A stretch of DNA of 16,816 nt from DATGMP01 sp035293565 (GCA_035293565.1 DATGMP010000065.1:1-16816), one strand, 5' to 3'; shown: positions 6,747 through 15,159, counted from the stretch's first letter. Notes: a model not told the origin generated them from the letters alone. Made by a program: numbers and translations.

Positions 6747-6959
6747 GTGGGAAAGCACAGCCGCTGCATCGTCGCGGTGCACGCAAGATCATTTGATCTT
6801 CATCCGCTCACCTTCGATCGTCGCGCACACTACGCCGAGAAAGACTATGCGCATGCGGCGCATCAAGCGCTTATCGCCCACGGCCGCATGCAACAGGCTA
6901 TCCACCACGGCAATGAAGCAACCAAGCACCGCGTCGAGCAGCGGGCAGAATCTTCGTAA
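6747..6959 (+). CDS. 70-aa diverged copy of the His-rich protein
   Basis: It starts at a GTG (MGKHSR, compare MGKRYS in the 75-aa protein at 1791). The last 40 residues match closely: HYAEKDYAHAAHQALIAHGR against HYEERDYAHAAHQSLIAHDH, followed by AIHHGNEATKHR. The middle has lost most of the HH pairs and reads poorly, so the copy may have suffered compensating indels. No strong Shine-Dalgarno is visible before the GTG. It is either a functional but diverged paralogue or an early pseudogene. It precedes the 'VETDEELL' gene at 7033, whereas in locus 1 the His-rich gene follows that family. Confidence 0.5.
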   Translation: MGKHSRCIVAVHARSFDLHPLTFDRRAHYAEKDYAHAAHQALIAHGRMQQAIHHGNEATKHRVEQRAESS

Positions 6960-7032
6960 CCAACGCGCCACGCTCTGTCGCTTCTCTCAGTCCCGGCGCA
7001 GTGAGGACCCGCCCTGAAAGATCGAGGAAACC

Positions 7033-7263
7033 ATGACCCTCAAGCTTAGTGGGGCGGACGATGTGCAGCCCGCCGGGTGCTGTGTCGTCGAAACCGACGA
7101 GGAGCTGCTCCAGACCTCGTTTCCGGCTTACCGGCGGCTCTCAATCTTTATTCGCCTGCCCGAAAGAGGTGATAGCACCGAGCTGGCTCCGATCATCGAC
7201 ATAGATCCCGCGGAGCTGGCGGCATCGGCAGCGCGGCGCCACCAGAAGCGGCTCACCCCATAG
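7033..7263 (+). CDS. 76-aa 'VETDEELL' family protein, anchorless
   Basis: The ATG at 7033 is preceded by GAGGAAA. The protein carries the family core: PAGCCVVETDEELLQ, TSFPAYRRLSIFIRLP and an acidic IDIDPAEL segment. It lacks the N-terminal RPFVL strip and, unlike the 151-aa relative at 1307, ends soon after the core with no C-terminal membrane helix. Its stop is 7 bp before the ATG of the 154-aa gene, which does have a C-terminal anchor, so the two are probably co-translated and might work as a complex, with the anchor supplied in trans (inference). Confidence 0.75.
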   Translation: MTLKLSGADDVQPAGCCVVETDEELLQTSFPAYRRLSIFIRLPERGDSTELAPIIDIDPAELAASAARRHQKRLTP

Positions 7264-7270
7264 GCGCAAA

Positions 7271-7735
7271 ATGGCCTTACGTCCGCAGTTTTCTCTCATC
7301 CATTCCGAATTCAATGAATTTCTCTTTGCGGCCGTGGGCGAGGAAGAAAACGGTGCCACGCTCACAGTGCTGTCGGCGTTGACACGGCTCGGTATAGACC
7401 CTTGGGGGGAGGCCGCTCGACTGTCAGAGTTGCCCAAGGACGCCGCTGCTCGGATACTGGCTGCCGCTATTGTGATGCTTCCCGAAGGAGAGTGGAAGGT
7501 ATCGGACACGCCGGCAATCGCGACCCGCCTGGTTGATCGCTTGCCGAGCCGCGGCACCGCAGCGATGCCGCCTGCTGGGCGCGAGACTGGCAGGAACGGG
7601 AAGACGAGTCCGGTGAGCGCGAAGTGGCTCCTTTGGGTTGCGCTCGCCGCCGCGCTGCTCCTTGCCGTGTCGAACCTCTACGATCATCACGGTGCCAAGC
7701 CTGCTCCCAATGCCATCTCATCGGTGCAGCGATAG
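7271..7735 (+). CDS. 154-aa hypothetical protein with C-terminal membrane helix
   Basis: The start is the ATG at 7271, 7 bp after the preceding stop; the Shine-Dalgarno is weak, fitting translational coupling. The N-terminal part (MALRPQFSLIHSEFNEFLF, then VGEEENGATLTVLSALTRL and GIDPWGEAARLSEL) is a conserved small domain I recognise from Hyphomicrobiales but cannot name. A Pro/Gly-rich linker (about 93-115) leads to one hydrophobic helix (about 118-136, KWLLWVALAAALLLAVSNL) and a short tail with DHH. I infer a membrane-tethered cytoplasmic domain. A truncated copy lies at 903-1107. Confidence 0.8.
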   Translation: MALRPQFSLIHSEFNEFLFAAVGEEENGATLTVLSALTRLGIDPWGEAARLSELPKDAAARILAAAIVMLPEGEWKVSDTPAIATRLVDRLPSRGTAAMPPAGRETGRNGKTSPVSAKWLLWVALAAALLLAVSNLYDHHGAKPAPNAISSVQR

Positions 7736-7786
7736 CGGCTCGCGATGTCCATGGCGACGCATGGCTCTCGCAACCCGTGCCGCCGT

Positions 7787-7803
7787 TGAGCGCCGCGCGC
7801 TCA
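7787..7803. terminator. hairpin between convergent genes
   Basis: TGAGCGC (7787-7793) and GCGCTCA (7797-7803) form a perfect 7-bp stem with a 3-nt loop between the convergent stops at 7735 and 7801. The right arm contains the stop codon of the DUF2147 gene. There is no T-run on either side, so termination would have to be factor-assisted or is uncertain. Confidence 0.35.
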
Positions 7804-8352
7804 GCACCATCCGTTCGATGTGCCGTGTGGCACCCGATGTAGCGTTTTAGTCTCGCCGAAGAGGCGGATCCCCGAATAAATGTGCGCGATGATCGTGTCG
7901 GCGGAAGAGAGCTCCGCCGCGATACTGTATGTTTTTCCATCGTCCGGATTGTAGAACTGGCCGCCTTCCCAGCGGCCAGGACCAGCAGAATGCAGCCCCC
8001 AGAAGATGGTCATGCCGCACAGCCGACGCTGTCGCAGCGCCGGATCAGGGTTGTTCTTGTCACGGTCCGGCTGACCCCCAGGGTCGTTCGGCGTCTCCAG
8101 CCATAGGATCCGGCCACATAACAGATTGCTGCAATCAAAGATCTGCACGGCTACTTTCGAGTCGATGAGCCACACGCCCTGGGGCACAGCGGCGGCCATA
8201 GTGCATGGAGCAGGAATAGCCATATCGACGACCACCGCGAGCAACAGTGCGGTGATGTCGGCTCGATGTGGCAGCAAATGCCGCCTGCGGACCCGGACCC
8301 CCGAGTTCGCCGAAACACCGCCAACCCTCGGCATGATCTCGTTCTCTTGCAC
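7801..8352 (-). CDS. DUF2147 family exported protein
   Basis: A protein of up to 183 aa whose second half is a DUF2147 domain: GVWLIDSKVAVQIFDC, LCGRILWLETPND, NNPDPALRQRRLCGMTIFWG, FYNPDDGKTYSI and RLFGETKTLHRV are the family marks in the usual order. DUF2147 proteins are exported beta-rich proteins of unknown function. A hydrophobic segment (ITALLLAVVVDMAIPAP) before the domain would serve as signal peptide, though it is preceded by an unusually long Arg-rich N-terminus. The start is uncertain: GTG at 8352 with GCGGAG nearby, or ATG at 8334. The customary GYVG and WTR at the end are replaced by IYSG and LHR. The gene is inserted, in reverse orientation, inside the second small-gene cluster. 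Confidence 0.8.
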   Translation of the reverse strand: MQENEIMPRVGGVSANSGVRVRRRHLLPHRADITALLLAVVVDMAIPAPCTMAAAVPQGVWLIDSKVAVQIFDCSNLLCGRILWLETPNDPGGQPDRDKNNPDPALRQRRLCGMTIFWGLHSAGPGRWEGGQFYNPDDGKTYSIAAELSSADTIIAHIYSGIRLFGETKTLHRVPHGTSNGWC

Positions 8353-8438
8353 CTCCGCCAGCTCTGTGTTCGCCGGCGCCCGGGGAACGGGCTGGAGCGG
8401 CGAATGGATAGCGAGCTAACGCGGGATGAGAAACTTTA

Positions 8439-8603
8439 TCACGAGGATGTTTGCGCATGTGCCATCCCCACTCGGATTGCGATCGGCACGTTGCAAGTTC
8501 TGCGGTCGACGACCATATAAGCGTCACCGTCGACAACGTCATGGGCGTCGGCGGCTGAGAGAGACCAGGGCTCCCGCCTGTCAGTAGAAGGGGTGAGTAC
8601 CAT
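8439..8603 (-). CDS. possible 54-aa hypothetical protein, divergent from micropeptide copy 2
   Basis: The minus frame reads WSLSAADAHDVVDGDAYMVV, then DRRTCNVPIAIRVGMAHAQTSS, protein-like in both hydrophobic alternation and acidic turns. The only ATG in this stretch is at 8603, overlapping the ATG of the divergent 29-aa gene by two bases (CATG), and its Shine-Dalgarno is poor. It may be a small real gene, a fragment, or chance. Confidence 0.3.
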   Translation of the reverse strand: MVLTPSTDRREPWSLSAADAHDVVDGDAYMVVDRRTCNVPIAIRVGMAHAQTSS

Positions 8604-8691
8604 GGGCTCGTGGTTTGTTCCGCCAATTGTTGTTCCGGTTATACTGGGTGCCATGATCGTGGCATACGCGCTCTATCGCGCCTACGCCTGA
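8602..8691 (+). CDS. 29-aa membrane micropeptide, copy 2
   Basis: The ATG at 8602 follows GAAGGGG at ideal spacing. The product begins MGSWFVPPIVVPVILGAMIV and ends AYALYRAYA. Like copy 1 (2352-2441) it has exactly 29 codons, with the SW-x-VPP-x-V-x-P head followed by one hydrophobic helix and a short Arg-containing end. About half the residues are identical between the copies and most differences are conservative, which is strong evidence that both encode peptides. No coupled downstream basic gene is present here, unlike copy 1. Confidence 0.7.
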   Translation: MGSWFVPPIVVPVILGAMIVAYALYRAYA

Positions 8692-8813
8692 CGAGCCCTG
8701 CCGAACCGCTGGCCGGCGCTTCGAGACGACCTGCAGCTCGGCGACGAACCCTCACGGAGAGCGTAGTGAGGAGTACGAGGTCGCGCACGATGGTGGCGGC
8801 TCGAGGCGCGACC

Positions 8814-9035
8814 TCAGCGGCCATGCCTTAGCTTGTCACCCTTGGATTTTGCGGATGCGTGAATCCAAGCGCCGGTCCAGAAGCGGATCATCTGCTTCGT
8901 CATTTCGTCCATCATCGCAATCTGCTGACGATGCGTTTCGGCCATCCATAGGCTTCGCGCGGAGGCCCCCGCGGAATTAGCCGCGCTCATCCACAGGCTC
9001 ATGACCGGATTCTTTTTGGACATCGCGTTGTACAT
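8814..9035 (-). CDS. 73-aa small hypothetical protein
   Basis: The start at 9035 has GGAG six bases upstream; a second in-frame ATG four codons on (MSKKNPVMSLW) is possible. The chain contains SLWMSAANSAGASARSLW, HRQQIAMMDEMTKQM and RFWTGAW, then a Lys/Arg-rich end (KSKGDKLRHGR). It is Met/Trp-rich, amphipathic and helical. The layout recalls small phasin-related helical proteins in Hyphomicrobiales, but I cannot assign a family with confidence. It lies 68 bp downstream of the four-helix membrane protein, with a hairpin between them. Confidence 0.65.
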   Translation of the reverse strand: MYNAMSKKNPVMSLWMSAANSAGASARSLWMAETHRQQIAMMDEMTKQMIRFWTGAWIHASAKSKGDKLRHGR

Positions 9036-9059
9036 AACAGCTCCTTGTGATGAAGAGTT

Positions 9060-9086
9060 GGGGACGCGGCAGAAGGCCTCGTCCCC
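9060..9086 (-). terminator. hairpin between the 303-aa and 73-aa genes
   Basis: GGGGACG (9060-9066) and CGTCCCC (9080-9086) are exact reverse complements with a 13-nt loop, in the short gap after the stop at 9104 and before the start at 9035. It is followed on the minus strand by AACTCTT, only weakly U-rich. It could terminate, or attenuate readthrough into the 73-aa gene. Confidence 0.4.
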
Positions 9087-9103
9087 TAGGGCAAGCCCGA
9101 TCG

Positions 9104-10015
9104 TTAGGTCCGGACCAGCTCGTCACGGCGGCGCGTACCGAGGGAGCCACCGAATCCTGCCGCGCCCGCGCCGAGCAGCAGCGCCACAAAGGCGATGAGT
9201 GACGCCTTGGACAGCCCGGAGGCCGTTTTGTCCGCCACCTGCGTCGCCTTGTCGGTCACTTGGTTTGCGGTCCGAGCCACCTGCCCCTGCAACTTGTCGA
9301 GCCGCCGGTTCGCCTCCTCGGGCGTGATATTGAGCTGAGCCGCCATCACCGCCGTAATGCGGTCACGGGACTGTTTGGCCTGATCGCCACCGGACACGAG
9401 CTTCGGCAGGTTCGCCGCAATCTCCTGCTGCGCCTGCTCGGTGTTGAGGCTTTTCGGATCGGTGTCGGTGGGCTGGGCATTCAACAGGTCCTTCGCCTTC
9501 TGCTGGATGATGTCGGGTGTCACGCCGACGGCTTGAGCCACCTGTGGCGCCGCGTCCTTGACCGTCTGTCCCGCCGCCGAGAGCGTGCCGCTGACGGCGC
9601 TGAACGCGCCGCCGATCACGCTGCCGACGGCCGTGCTCAGCAGATAGAAGGTCACCAGCAACGCGAATGCCCAGGTCAGCAGGCCATGAAGCATGCCATC
9701 AAACGGCGCACGAGAGGGCGCGAGCCGGGCCGCGACATAGCCACCTGCGAAGAGCGCGATTAGATAGGTGATCCCCCACCATGCGGCGGCGCCGATCCCA
9801 AGCGCGTGGGCGTCGGGCGTGTTGCCCGATGCTGGATTGACCGTGCTCAAGCCGATGCCCAATCCCAGCATGCTCAGGAGAAGCTGGATCGCGAGCACGA
9901 TGATAACGCCGGCGAACACGGCGCCCCACGAAACGCGCCGCGCGGTTCCGGGCACTATGACCTCCTGCGGCGGTCGGGTTTCGACATATTGTGGGCTATA
10001 ACTGGTGGCGGTCAT
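9104..10015 (-). CDS. 303-aa four-helix membrane protein ('PhnA-like' in related annotations)
   Basis: The ATG at 10015 is preceded by AAAAGGA. Membrane helices are at about 29-56 (VSWGAVFAGVIIVLAIQLLL), 72-96, 107-135 and 270-290. Helices 1-3 are Gly/Ala-rich, like small integral proteins that insert as a bundle. Between helices 3 and 4 lies a roughly 130-residue soluble region rich in Gln, Ala and Lys, including TPDIIQQKAKDLL and ITPEEANRRLDKLQGQV, probably a helical or coiled segment. It ends GTRRRDELVRT. Related alphaproteobacterial proteins are often labelled PhnA-like, but nothing here resembles the PhnA zinc protein; I regard the function as unknown, possibly envelope stress. Confidence 0.8.
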   Translation of the reverse strand: MTATSYSPQYVETRPPQEVIVPGTARRVSWGAVFAGVIIVLAIQLLLSMLGLGIGLSTVNPASGNTPDAHALGIGAAAWWGITYLIALFAGGYVAARLAPSRAPFDGMLHGLLTWAFALLVTFYLLSTAVGSVIGGAFSAVSGTLSAAGQTVKDAAPQVAQAVGVTPDIIQQKAKDLLNAQPTDTDPKSLNTEQAQQEIAANLPKLVSGGDQAKQSRDRITAVMAAQLNITPEEANRRLDKLQGQVARTANQVTDKATQVADKTASGLSKASLIAFVALLLGAGAAGFGGSLGTRRRDELVRT

Positions 10016-10224
10016 GGACTGATCCTTTTCAAATTTGTGGTGCTCTTTGCTGGTCCGGCCGGAAGACGACCGGGGGAGAGCTGAGACACAATGCCCAGCC
10101 GTCCGCTGTCATCCATGATCGATGGACCTCTTTCCCCGGCCGGACTTGGCGGTCTCGATAGCGGCTCGATCCGATCGCGCTGCCGCCATTGTATCGCGCG
10201 AGGGCTGCTCCACACCTCGATGGC

Positions 10225-10512
10225 TTTTCGCGCTCGGCGTCGGAGCGCGCGCGCGGTGACCGCGATCGAGCCGTTCAGCAGGTGCGTGGAATACTGATCG
10301 CGTTCGTCATCCGGCCCGGCGCTGCCGGACAGCCAATCCCAGAAGCCTCAGAGTGTTGCGGCGTCTCTGCTCTCTCCCGATGTGCTGTGTCACCGGCGCC
10401 GATGCTGATATCGGTTTGAGCGACGCCCTCGCCTTGGAGGCGCGTGCACACCTCGTCGGCGACGCTACGGGTGGCATAGAGTCCTAATAATGGTCTGCTT
10501 GTGATTTCCTGC
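10225..10512 (-). pseudogene. relic of a small general-stress-type protein, several frameshifts
   Basis: On the minus strand the first part reads RPLLGLYATRSVADEV, then TRLQGEGVAQTDISIGAGDT. This is the N-terminal pattern of the general-stress (YflT/17M-like) domain: a beta strand, 'A-x-x-V-x-x-L-x-x-x-G', then 'DISI'. Similarity then jumps frame to FWDWLSGSAGPDDERDQY (starting at 10344) and STHLLNGSIAVTAR, and again to SDAERE (about 10227-10244), the expected order of the rest of the domain. No ATG, GTG or TTG opens the first piece; the codon at the likely start is ATC. With at least two indels and no start this is a pseudogene, located just upstream of the intact 303-aa gene on the same strand. 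Confidence 0.6.
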
Positions 10513-10649
10513 TGTAAGGGTATGGCGATTCAACATTCGGATTCACTGCGCCATCCAAAGTTCAACCAAACATTCGCCGCACGCCGTTTGCATCCATTAG
10601 GTTGTTCGCAACACCATCAGGTTGGTACACCTGCCCACCCACAGCCGGC

Positions 10650-11207
10650 TCAGAACAATGACCGTCCCGAAAGCGTCGGCGGTGACACATGACGCGGGAA
10701 CTGTCCTCGCGTCTCGTTTTGGGTGAGCGAAGAGTCACGAGGGGCGGCGCTTCCGCGGGAAAGCCGCCGTGCGTTCGAGACTGCGCTCTCGTGGAAGGGC
10801 GCAAGGACCGCGCCAGCCGCGTCTATCGGGCTCGCAGCCACACGCGTGCCGTGGACCAACGTCCGCTCCATCAGTTCCGCCACGTCGCCGGGCCAGGGGA
10901 GCTCGCAAGTTGTCATCACGCGAGCGAGGTAGAGCATGTAGTCGCCGACATCGCGGTGGAGCGTCCACCACCCGCCGAGCAAGCCGGCGCCCGCCTGGGA
11001 AATCGCCGCCGCCTTCTCGGGAAGCATGCGTGCGAATTCGGCGCAATCAGCGGCCAACGGATTCCACGCCGCGGCAACCATAAGCGCGACCCGCTCGCCG
11101 ATCACCGTGCTAGAGGCCGAGGCTGTCTCGCCGGCCTTGGTGCTGACCTCGGCGAAATCGAGACCGACCTGCATCGCTCGCGCCACCGCGGCGGGACCCA
11201 TGAACAT
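10650..11207 (-). CDS. phasin-like protein
   Basis: I chose the ATG at 11207 (MFMGPAAVARAMQVGLDFAE) because GAGGAT stands seven bases upstream; the open frame extends 20 codons further without such a site. The 185-aa protein has a helical N-terminal domain with the phasin-type pattern LDFAEVSTKAGETASASSTV and further Ala-rich amphipathic helices (ALMVAAAWNPLAADCAEF, AAAISQAGAGLLGGWW). Phasins coat polyhydroxyalkanoate granules or act as chaperone-like proteins; the assignment rests on helix pattern, not a diagnostic motif. The last 45 residues (after about 140) are Arg/Ser/Pro-rich and poorly ordered, possibly an added tail. Confidence 0.65.
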   Translation of the reverse strand: MFMGPAAVARAMQVGLDFAEVSTKAGETASASSTVIGERVALMVAAAWNPLAADCAEFARMLPEKAAAISQAGAGLLGGWWTLHRDVGDYMLYLARVMTTCELPWPGDVAELMERTLVHGTRVAASPIDAAGAVLAPFHESAVSNARRLSRGSAAPRDSSLTQNETRGQFPRHVSPPTLSGRSLF

Positions 11208-11369
11208 TTGGTAATCCTCAGGAAAAGAGAAATGGCCGCGTGGCTCGCGATCGTGCGTAAGTTCCAATGCGGGACCGTAGGGCCCGTTTGGCCAACGCCG
11301 TGCCCCGCAGAGCGTTGCATCGGCCAGGCGACGTCGCAGTTATCAATCTGCTGAGACCGATCAATCGGA

Positions 11370-11745
11370 ATGGCGGACGAGCAGCCACTAGGTACCTACA
11401 CGGTGGAGACCGACCAGGAGCTGCTTCCGCACATCTCCTTCTCGGCGTAGTGCAACATTGATGCAGCTTCCGCCCCGTCGGGGCGGCACCGATCGCGGGC
11501 GGGTCGTCGATCTGGGTCCGCTTGATTTGGCGGCGCTGCTGGCGGCGGACGCCAGAGCGGAGGACAAGACGGCGGCATTCGCTTCGGGCGCCACCGATGA
11601 TGCGCGCGGCCGAACGATTCACGGCTCGGGGTAGTGGTTGGAAACGCCATGGCATTCTTGGTTGGCTCTGGACGCCAATGAATTGATGTGGATGACCCTG
11701 ATTGTCGGTGGAGTCATATTGACGGCCGCTTTGACGGATCGATGA
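11370..11745 (+). pseudogene. decayed third copy of the 'VETDEELL' gene
   Basis: The DNA aligns along most of its length with 1373-1762. The first frame reads MADEQPLGTYTVETDQELLP then HISFSA and hits TAG at the place where the intact copy has SFPAYRRV; a short deletion there breaks the frame. The middle (MQLPPRRGGTDRGRVVDLGP, LAALLAADARAEDKTAAF) continues in another frame to a second TAG near 11634. The end, WHSWLALDANEL then LIVGGVILTAALTDR, retains the membrane anchor of the 151-aa protein. Similarity continues a few bases past the stop (GTAGGCCACCA), so the whole gene end was duplicated. No intact product is possible. Confidence 0.8.
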
Positions 11746-11904
11746 GCCGTAGGCCACCACGACGATGTTGAACCACGGTGAGCGTCCACTCAATGGTCGA
11801 TGCGTCCGGCCCGGCGCCTGGATAGGGGCGATAGCTCAACGCTTGCCCGTCACGAGCCTTGAATTGTCGCAGGGGGCCAATACGTGATACCGCGGAGATT
11901 CTCG

Positions 11905-12540
11905 ATGACTGCCGAAATACCGGTCCGCGTCGATGATTCCGTTCTTGCCGCGACGCTTATCTTCAGCGTCGCGGCGATGGCGCTGCTCCTGCGCAGCGCG
12001 ATCGGGAGTGCCGACCGACGACAAGCGATCGCTGTTGTTGTCTATGGCACGACCCTTGTCGCATGCGCGCTCTGCTCCTTCCTCTACCAAACGGTGGCGC
12101 GGGCGCGGTGGCGCAGGATCCTACGCTATCTCGATCATGCTGCCATTTTTCTACTGATTGCCGGAACCTACACACCTTTTGCCAGTGATGATTTGCGCGG
12201 ACCGTTTGGATTGAGCCTTCTCGTCTGGGTATGGGCGCTCGCGTCGCTGGGCCTTATGTTGAAGCTGCTCCTGCTAGGCGCCTACGACCGCATCTTCGTC
12301 GGCCTTTATGTCGGGATCGGTTGGTTCGTCGTCGTCTCGCTCAGCGAGTCGATCAGAGTGATCGGCCCGGTATCCCTCGCACTGCTGATCGTCGGTGGGA
12401 TCGCCTATACTGCGGGAGCGATTGTGTACGCACGGAACAACAGCCGCTGGACGGCGCCAATTTGGCACTCCTGCGTGTTAGCAGGATGTCTTACGCATTT
12501 TCTCGCGGTGATAGCGCATATCTGGACAGGCTCAGCTTGA
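11905..12540 (+). CDS. hemolysin III / PAQR-family membrane protein
   Basis: A 211-aa protein with about seven hydrophobic helices and the hemolysin III/PAQR signature RYLDHAAIFLLIAGTYTPF (about 74-92), plus IWHSCVLAGCLTHFLAV (186-202) near the C-terminus. The family acts in membrane homeostasis or as zinc-dependent hydrolases; bacterial members are often misnamed hemolysins. The ATG at 11905 was preferred over the GTG at 11884 because GGAG lies eight bases before it. The canonical 'S-x-x-x-H' in helix 2 is S58-FLY-Q62, so one usual zinc ligand is replaced, while D77/H78, H188 and H198 are kept; I recall other alphaproteobacterial members lacking it too. It converges on the 72-aa gene with a gap of only 4 bp. 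Confidence 0.85.
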   Translation: MTAEIPVRVDDSVLAATLIFSVAAMALLLRSAIGSADRRQAIAVVVYGTTLVACALCSFLYQTVARARWRRILRYLDHAAIFLLIAGTYTPFASDDLRGPFGLSLLVWVWALASLGLMLKLLLLGAYDRIFVGLYVGIGWFVVVSLSESIRVIGPVSLALLIVGGIAYTAGAIVYARNNSRWTAPIWHSCVLAGCLTHFLAVIAHIWTGSA

Positions 12541-12544
12541 TTGG

Positions 12545-12763
12545 TCAGGGCTCAGCGCAGGTCGCCTCGGCGAGCGCGGCATCCGCGACATTGGCGAAAT
12601 TGATCCGAATCGCCGTGTGCCGCCAGTCCTTCCAGTGGCCAATATGCCACTCGCCGATTTGACCGCTGGCTACGAGTGCGTTTAGCCGCGTCGCGAGGCT
12701 ACCTACTCCAAATATCCCACCACTCACGGCAAACATCGATTGGCACTCAACTTGGGCCGACAT
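12545..12763 (-). CDS. 72-aa small conserved-looking protein
   Basis: The ATG at 12763 has GAGG five bases upstream, located inside the preceding gene. The product opens MSAQVECQSMFAVSGGIFG with LATRLNALVASGQIGEW, then HWKDWRHTAIRINFANVADA and two cysteines, the second near the end (EATCAEP). The central 'WKDWRHTAIRI-x-F' segment looks like a beta hairpin. I recognise it as a Hyphomicrobiales hypothetical protein type but know no function. It overlaps the upstream 77-aa gene by 17 bp, so the two are probably translated together. Confidence 0.65.
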   Translation of the reverse strand: MSAQVECQSMFAVSGGIFGVGSLATRLNALVASGQIGEWHIGHWKDWRHTAIRINFANVADAALAEATCAEP

Positions 12764-12980
12764 GTGGACCTCCTTGGAGAAGATTCGGCGTTCGCGATCC
12801 GCGCAGGCCGCGAACGCGCTTCGGCCGGCTCATTGTCGACCGCCGCACCTGGCGAAAAGCCAAGGCCGCCTGGCGAGCGTCTTCATGCGATTTGAAATAC
12901 CCGAGCTCGTAGCTCTTTCCTGCGTGAAAGATCGTCAAGAAGCCTGACTCGTATTTCCAACTCGACAAAGGTGGGGACAT
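12747..12980 (-). CDS. 77-aa small protein
   Basis: The ATG at 12980 has an excellent GGAGG five bases upstream. The N-terminal half (SSWKYESGFLTIFHAGKSYE, LGYFKSHEDARQAALAFRQ) is a compact beta-beta-beta-helix pattern reminiscent of AP2-like or small DNA-binding folds, but too short to assign. The second half is basic and then turns Gly/Pro-rich (RGLRGSRTPNLLQGGPHVG), perhaps a non-native tail gained by loss of the original stop; this region holds the start signals of the next gene. First gene of a likely two-gene unit with 12545-12763. Confidence 0.6.
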   Translation of the reverse strand: MSPPLSSWKYESGFLTIFHAGKSYELGYFKSHEDARQAALAFRQVRRSTMSRPKRVRGLRGSRTPNLLQGGPHVGPS

Positions 12981-13069
12981 TAGCCCTCCTCGTGTGATGA
13001 ATTGCGCTAGGGTTGGCCCGGCTCGATTCGACGTGCACCCATGGCAACGGCGTCGGCAGCCTGCCGATT

Positions 13070-13363
13070 TCAGTCATTGGATAATCTGGTCATGTCGTCG
13101 AGAACAATTGCTATGAGCCTTTGGCGCCGTGCATCCTGGGCCTCCGCGGTGCCGGCAAAGAGCTCAATGAGATATCGCGCCTTGGCCGCTGCCTCGGCCC
13201 AGGTTTGGGACGGAGCGGCGATCAGGAACTTCTCGAGTTCGGCTTGGCGCTCCCGCAAGGCAGCCTGATCGAGGCGGACCTCCTGGAGCCGTCGGCGAAT
13301 CTCGGTGTCCTTCTGGGCATTCATGCCGCGGTGCTCGTCGAGCTCTACCGGTTCGTTTGTCAT
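13070..13363 (-). CDS. 97-aa coiled-coil hypothetical protein
   Basis: The ATG at 13363 has AGGAG upstream at slightly long spacing. The protein begins MTNEPVELDEHRGMNAQKDT and then forms an obvious charged helix (EIRRRLQEVRLDQAALRERQ, AELEKFL), followed by SQTWAEAAAKARYLIELFAG and RRQRLIAIVLDDMTRL. Length, the 'EHRGM-x-AQK' head and the 'AEAA-x-KARYLI-x-LFA' segment fit a small protein common in Bradyrhizobium-like genomes. It lies downstream of groEL on the same strand, separated by 107 bp with a hairpin. Function unknown. Confidence 0.7.
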   Translation of the reverse strand: MTNEPVELDEHRGMNAQKDTEIRRRLQEVRLDQAALRERQAELEKFLIAAPSQTWAEAAAKARYLIELFAGTAEAQDARRQRLIAIVLDDMTRLSND

Positions 13364-13424
13364 GGCTTGACCGCTCCTCTTCGCGGCTTGATCAGCTGGC
13401 TCATTGCCGGCCGGCGAAGCAAGA

Positions 13425-13448
13425 ATCGCCGCGCCGCCAATCGGCGAT
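13425..13448 (-). terminator. hairpin downstream of groEL
   Basis: ATCGCCG (13425-13431) and CGGCGAT (13442-13448) form a perfect 7-bp stem with a 10-nt loop, 22 bp past the groEL stop. A short T-rich stretch (TCTTGCTT) follows on the minus strand. A candidate groEL terminator. Confidence 0.35.
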
Positions 13449-13470
13449 CCTCCATCGCCGAGCTCGGACT

Positions 13471-15099
<1,629 letters not shown>

Positions 15100-15114
15100 G
15101 TCTCTACTCCCGTG

Positions 15115-15159
15115 TTAAGCGGCTTTCTTCTTCGCGGCGCGTAGCTCGATCACGCCCAT
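15115..15159 (-). pseudogene. groES: 3' remnant of groES
   Basis: Immediately upstream of groEL, 15 bp before its ATG, the minus strand reads MGVIELRAAKKKAA and stops. GroES proteins of Bradyrhizobium-type organisms end in 'ESDIMGV ... KKKAA', and groES normally sits exactly here. Upstream of MGVIE the frame reaches a TGA within two codons and no GroES-like residues continue, so I infer that the rest of groES was deleted. It may still be translated as a 14-aa leader, but no Shine-Dalgarno is evident. Confidence 0.55.

Noticed and set aside
6565..7017. 150-aa frame starting by ATGA overlap with the carrier stop
   Set aside because: The overlap looks like translational coupling, but the product is Ser/Thr/Arg-rich and its second half lies out of frame over the His-rich paralogue, which has real homology.
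10689..11354. 221-aa plus-strand frame opposite the phasin-like gene
   Set aside because: The minus-strand frame has a good Shine-Dalgarno and helical protein pattern; this one is an Arg/His-rich shadow.
11822..11895. tRNA-like opening GGGGCGATAGCTCAA
   Set aside because: It resembles the 5' part of a tRNA, but I could not find a matching acceptor stem, anticodon arm or TTCRA loop downstream.
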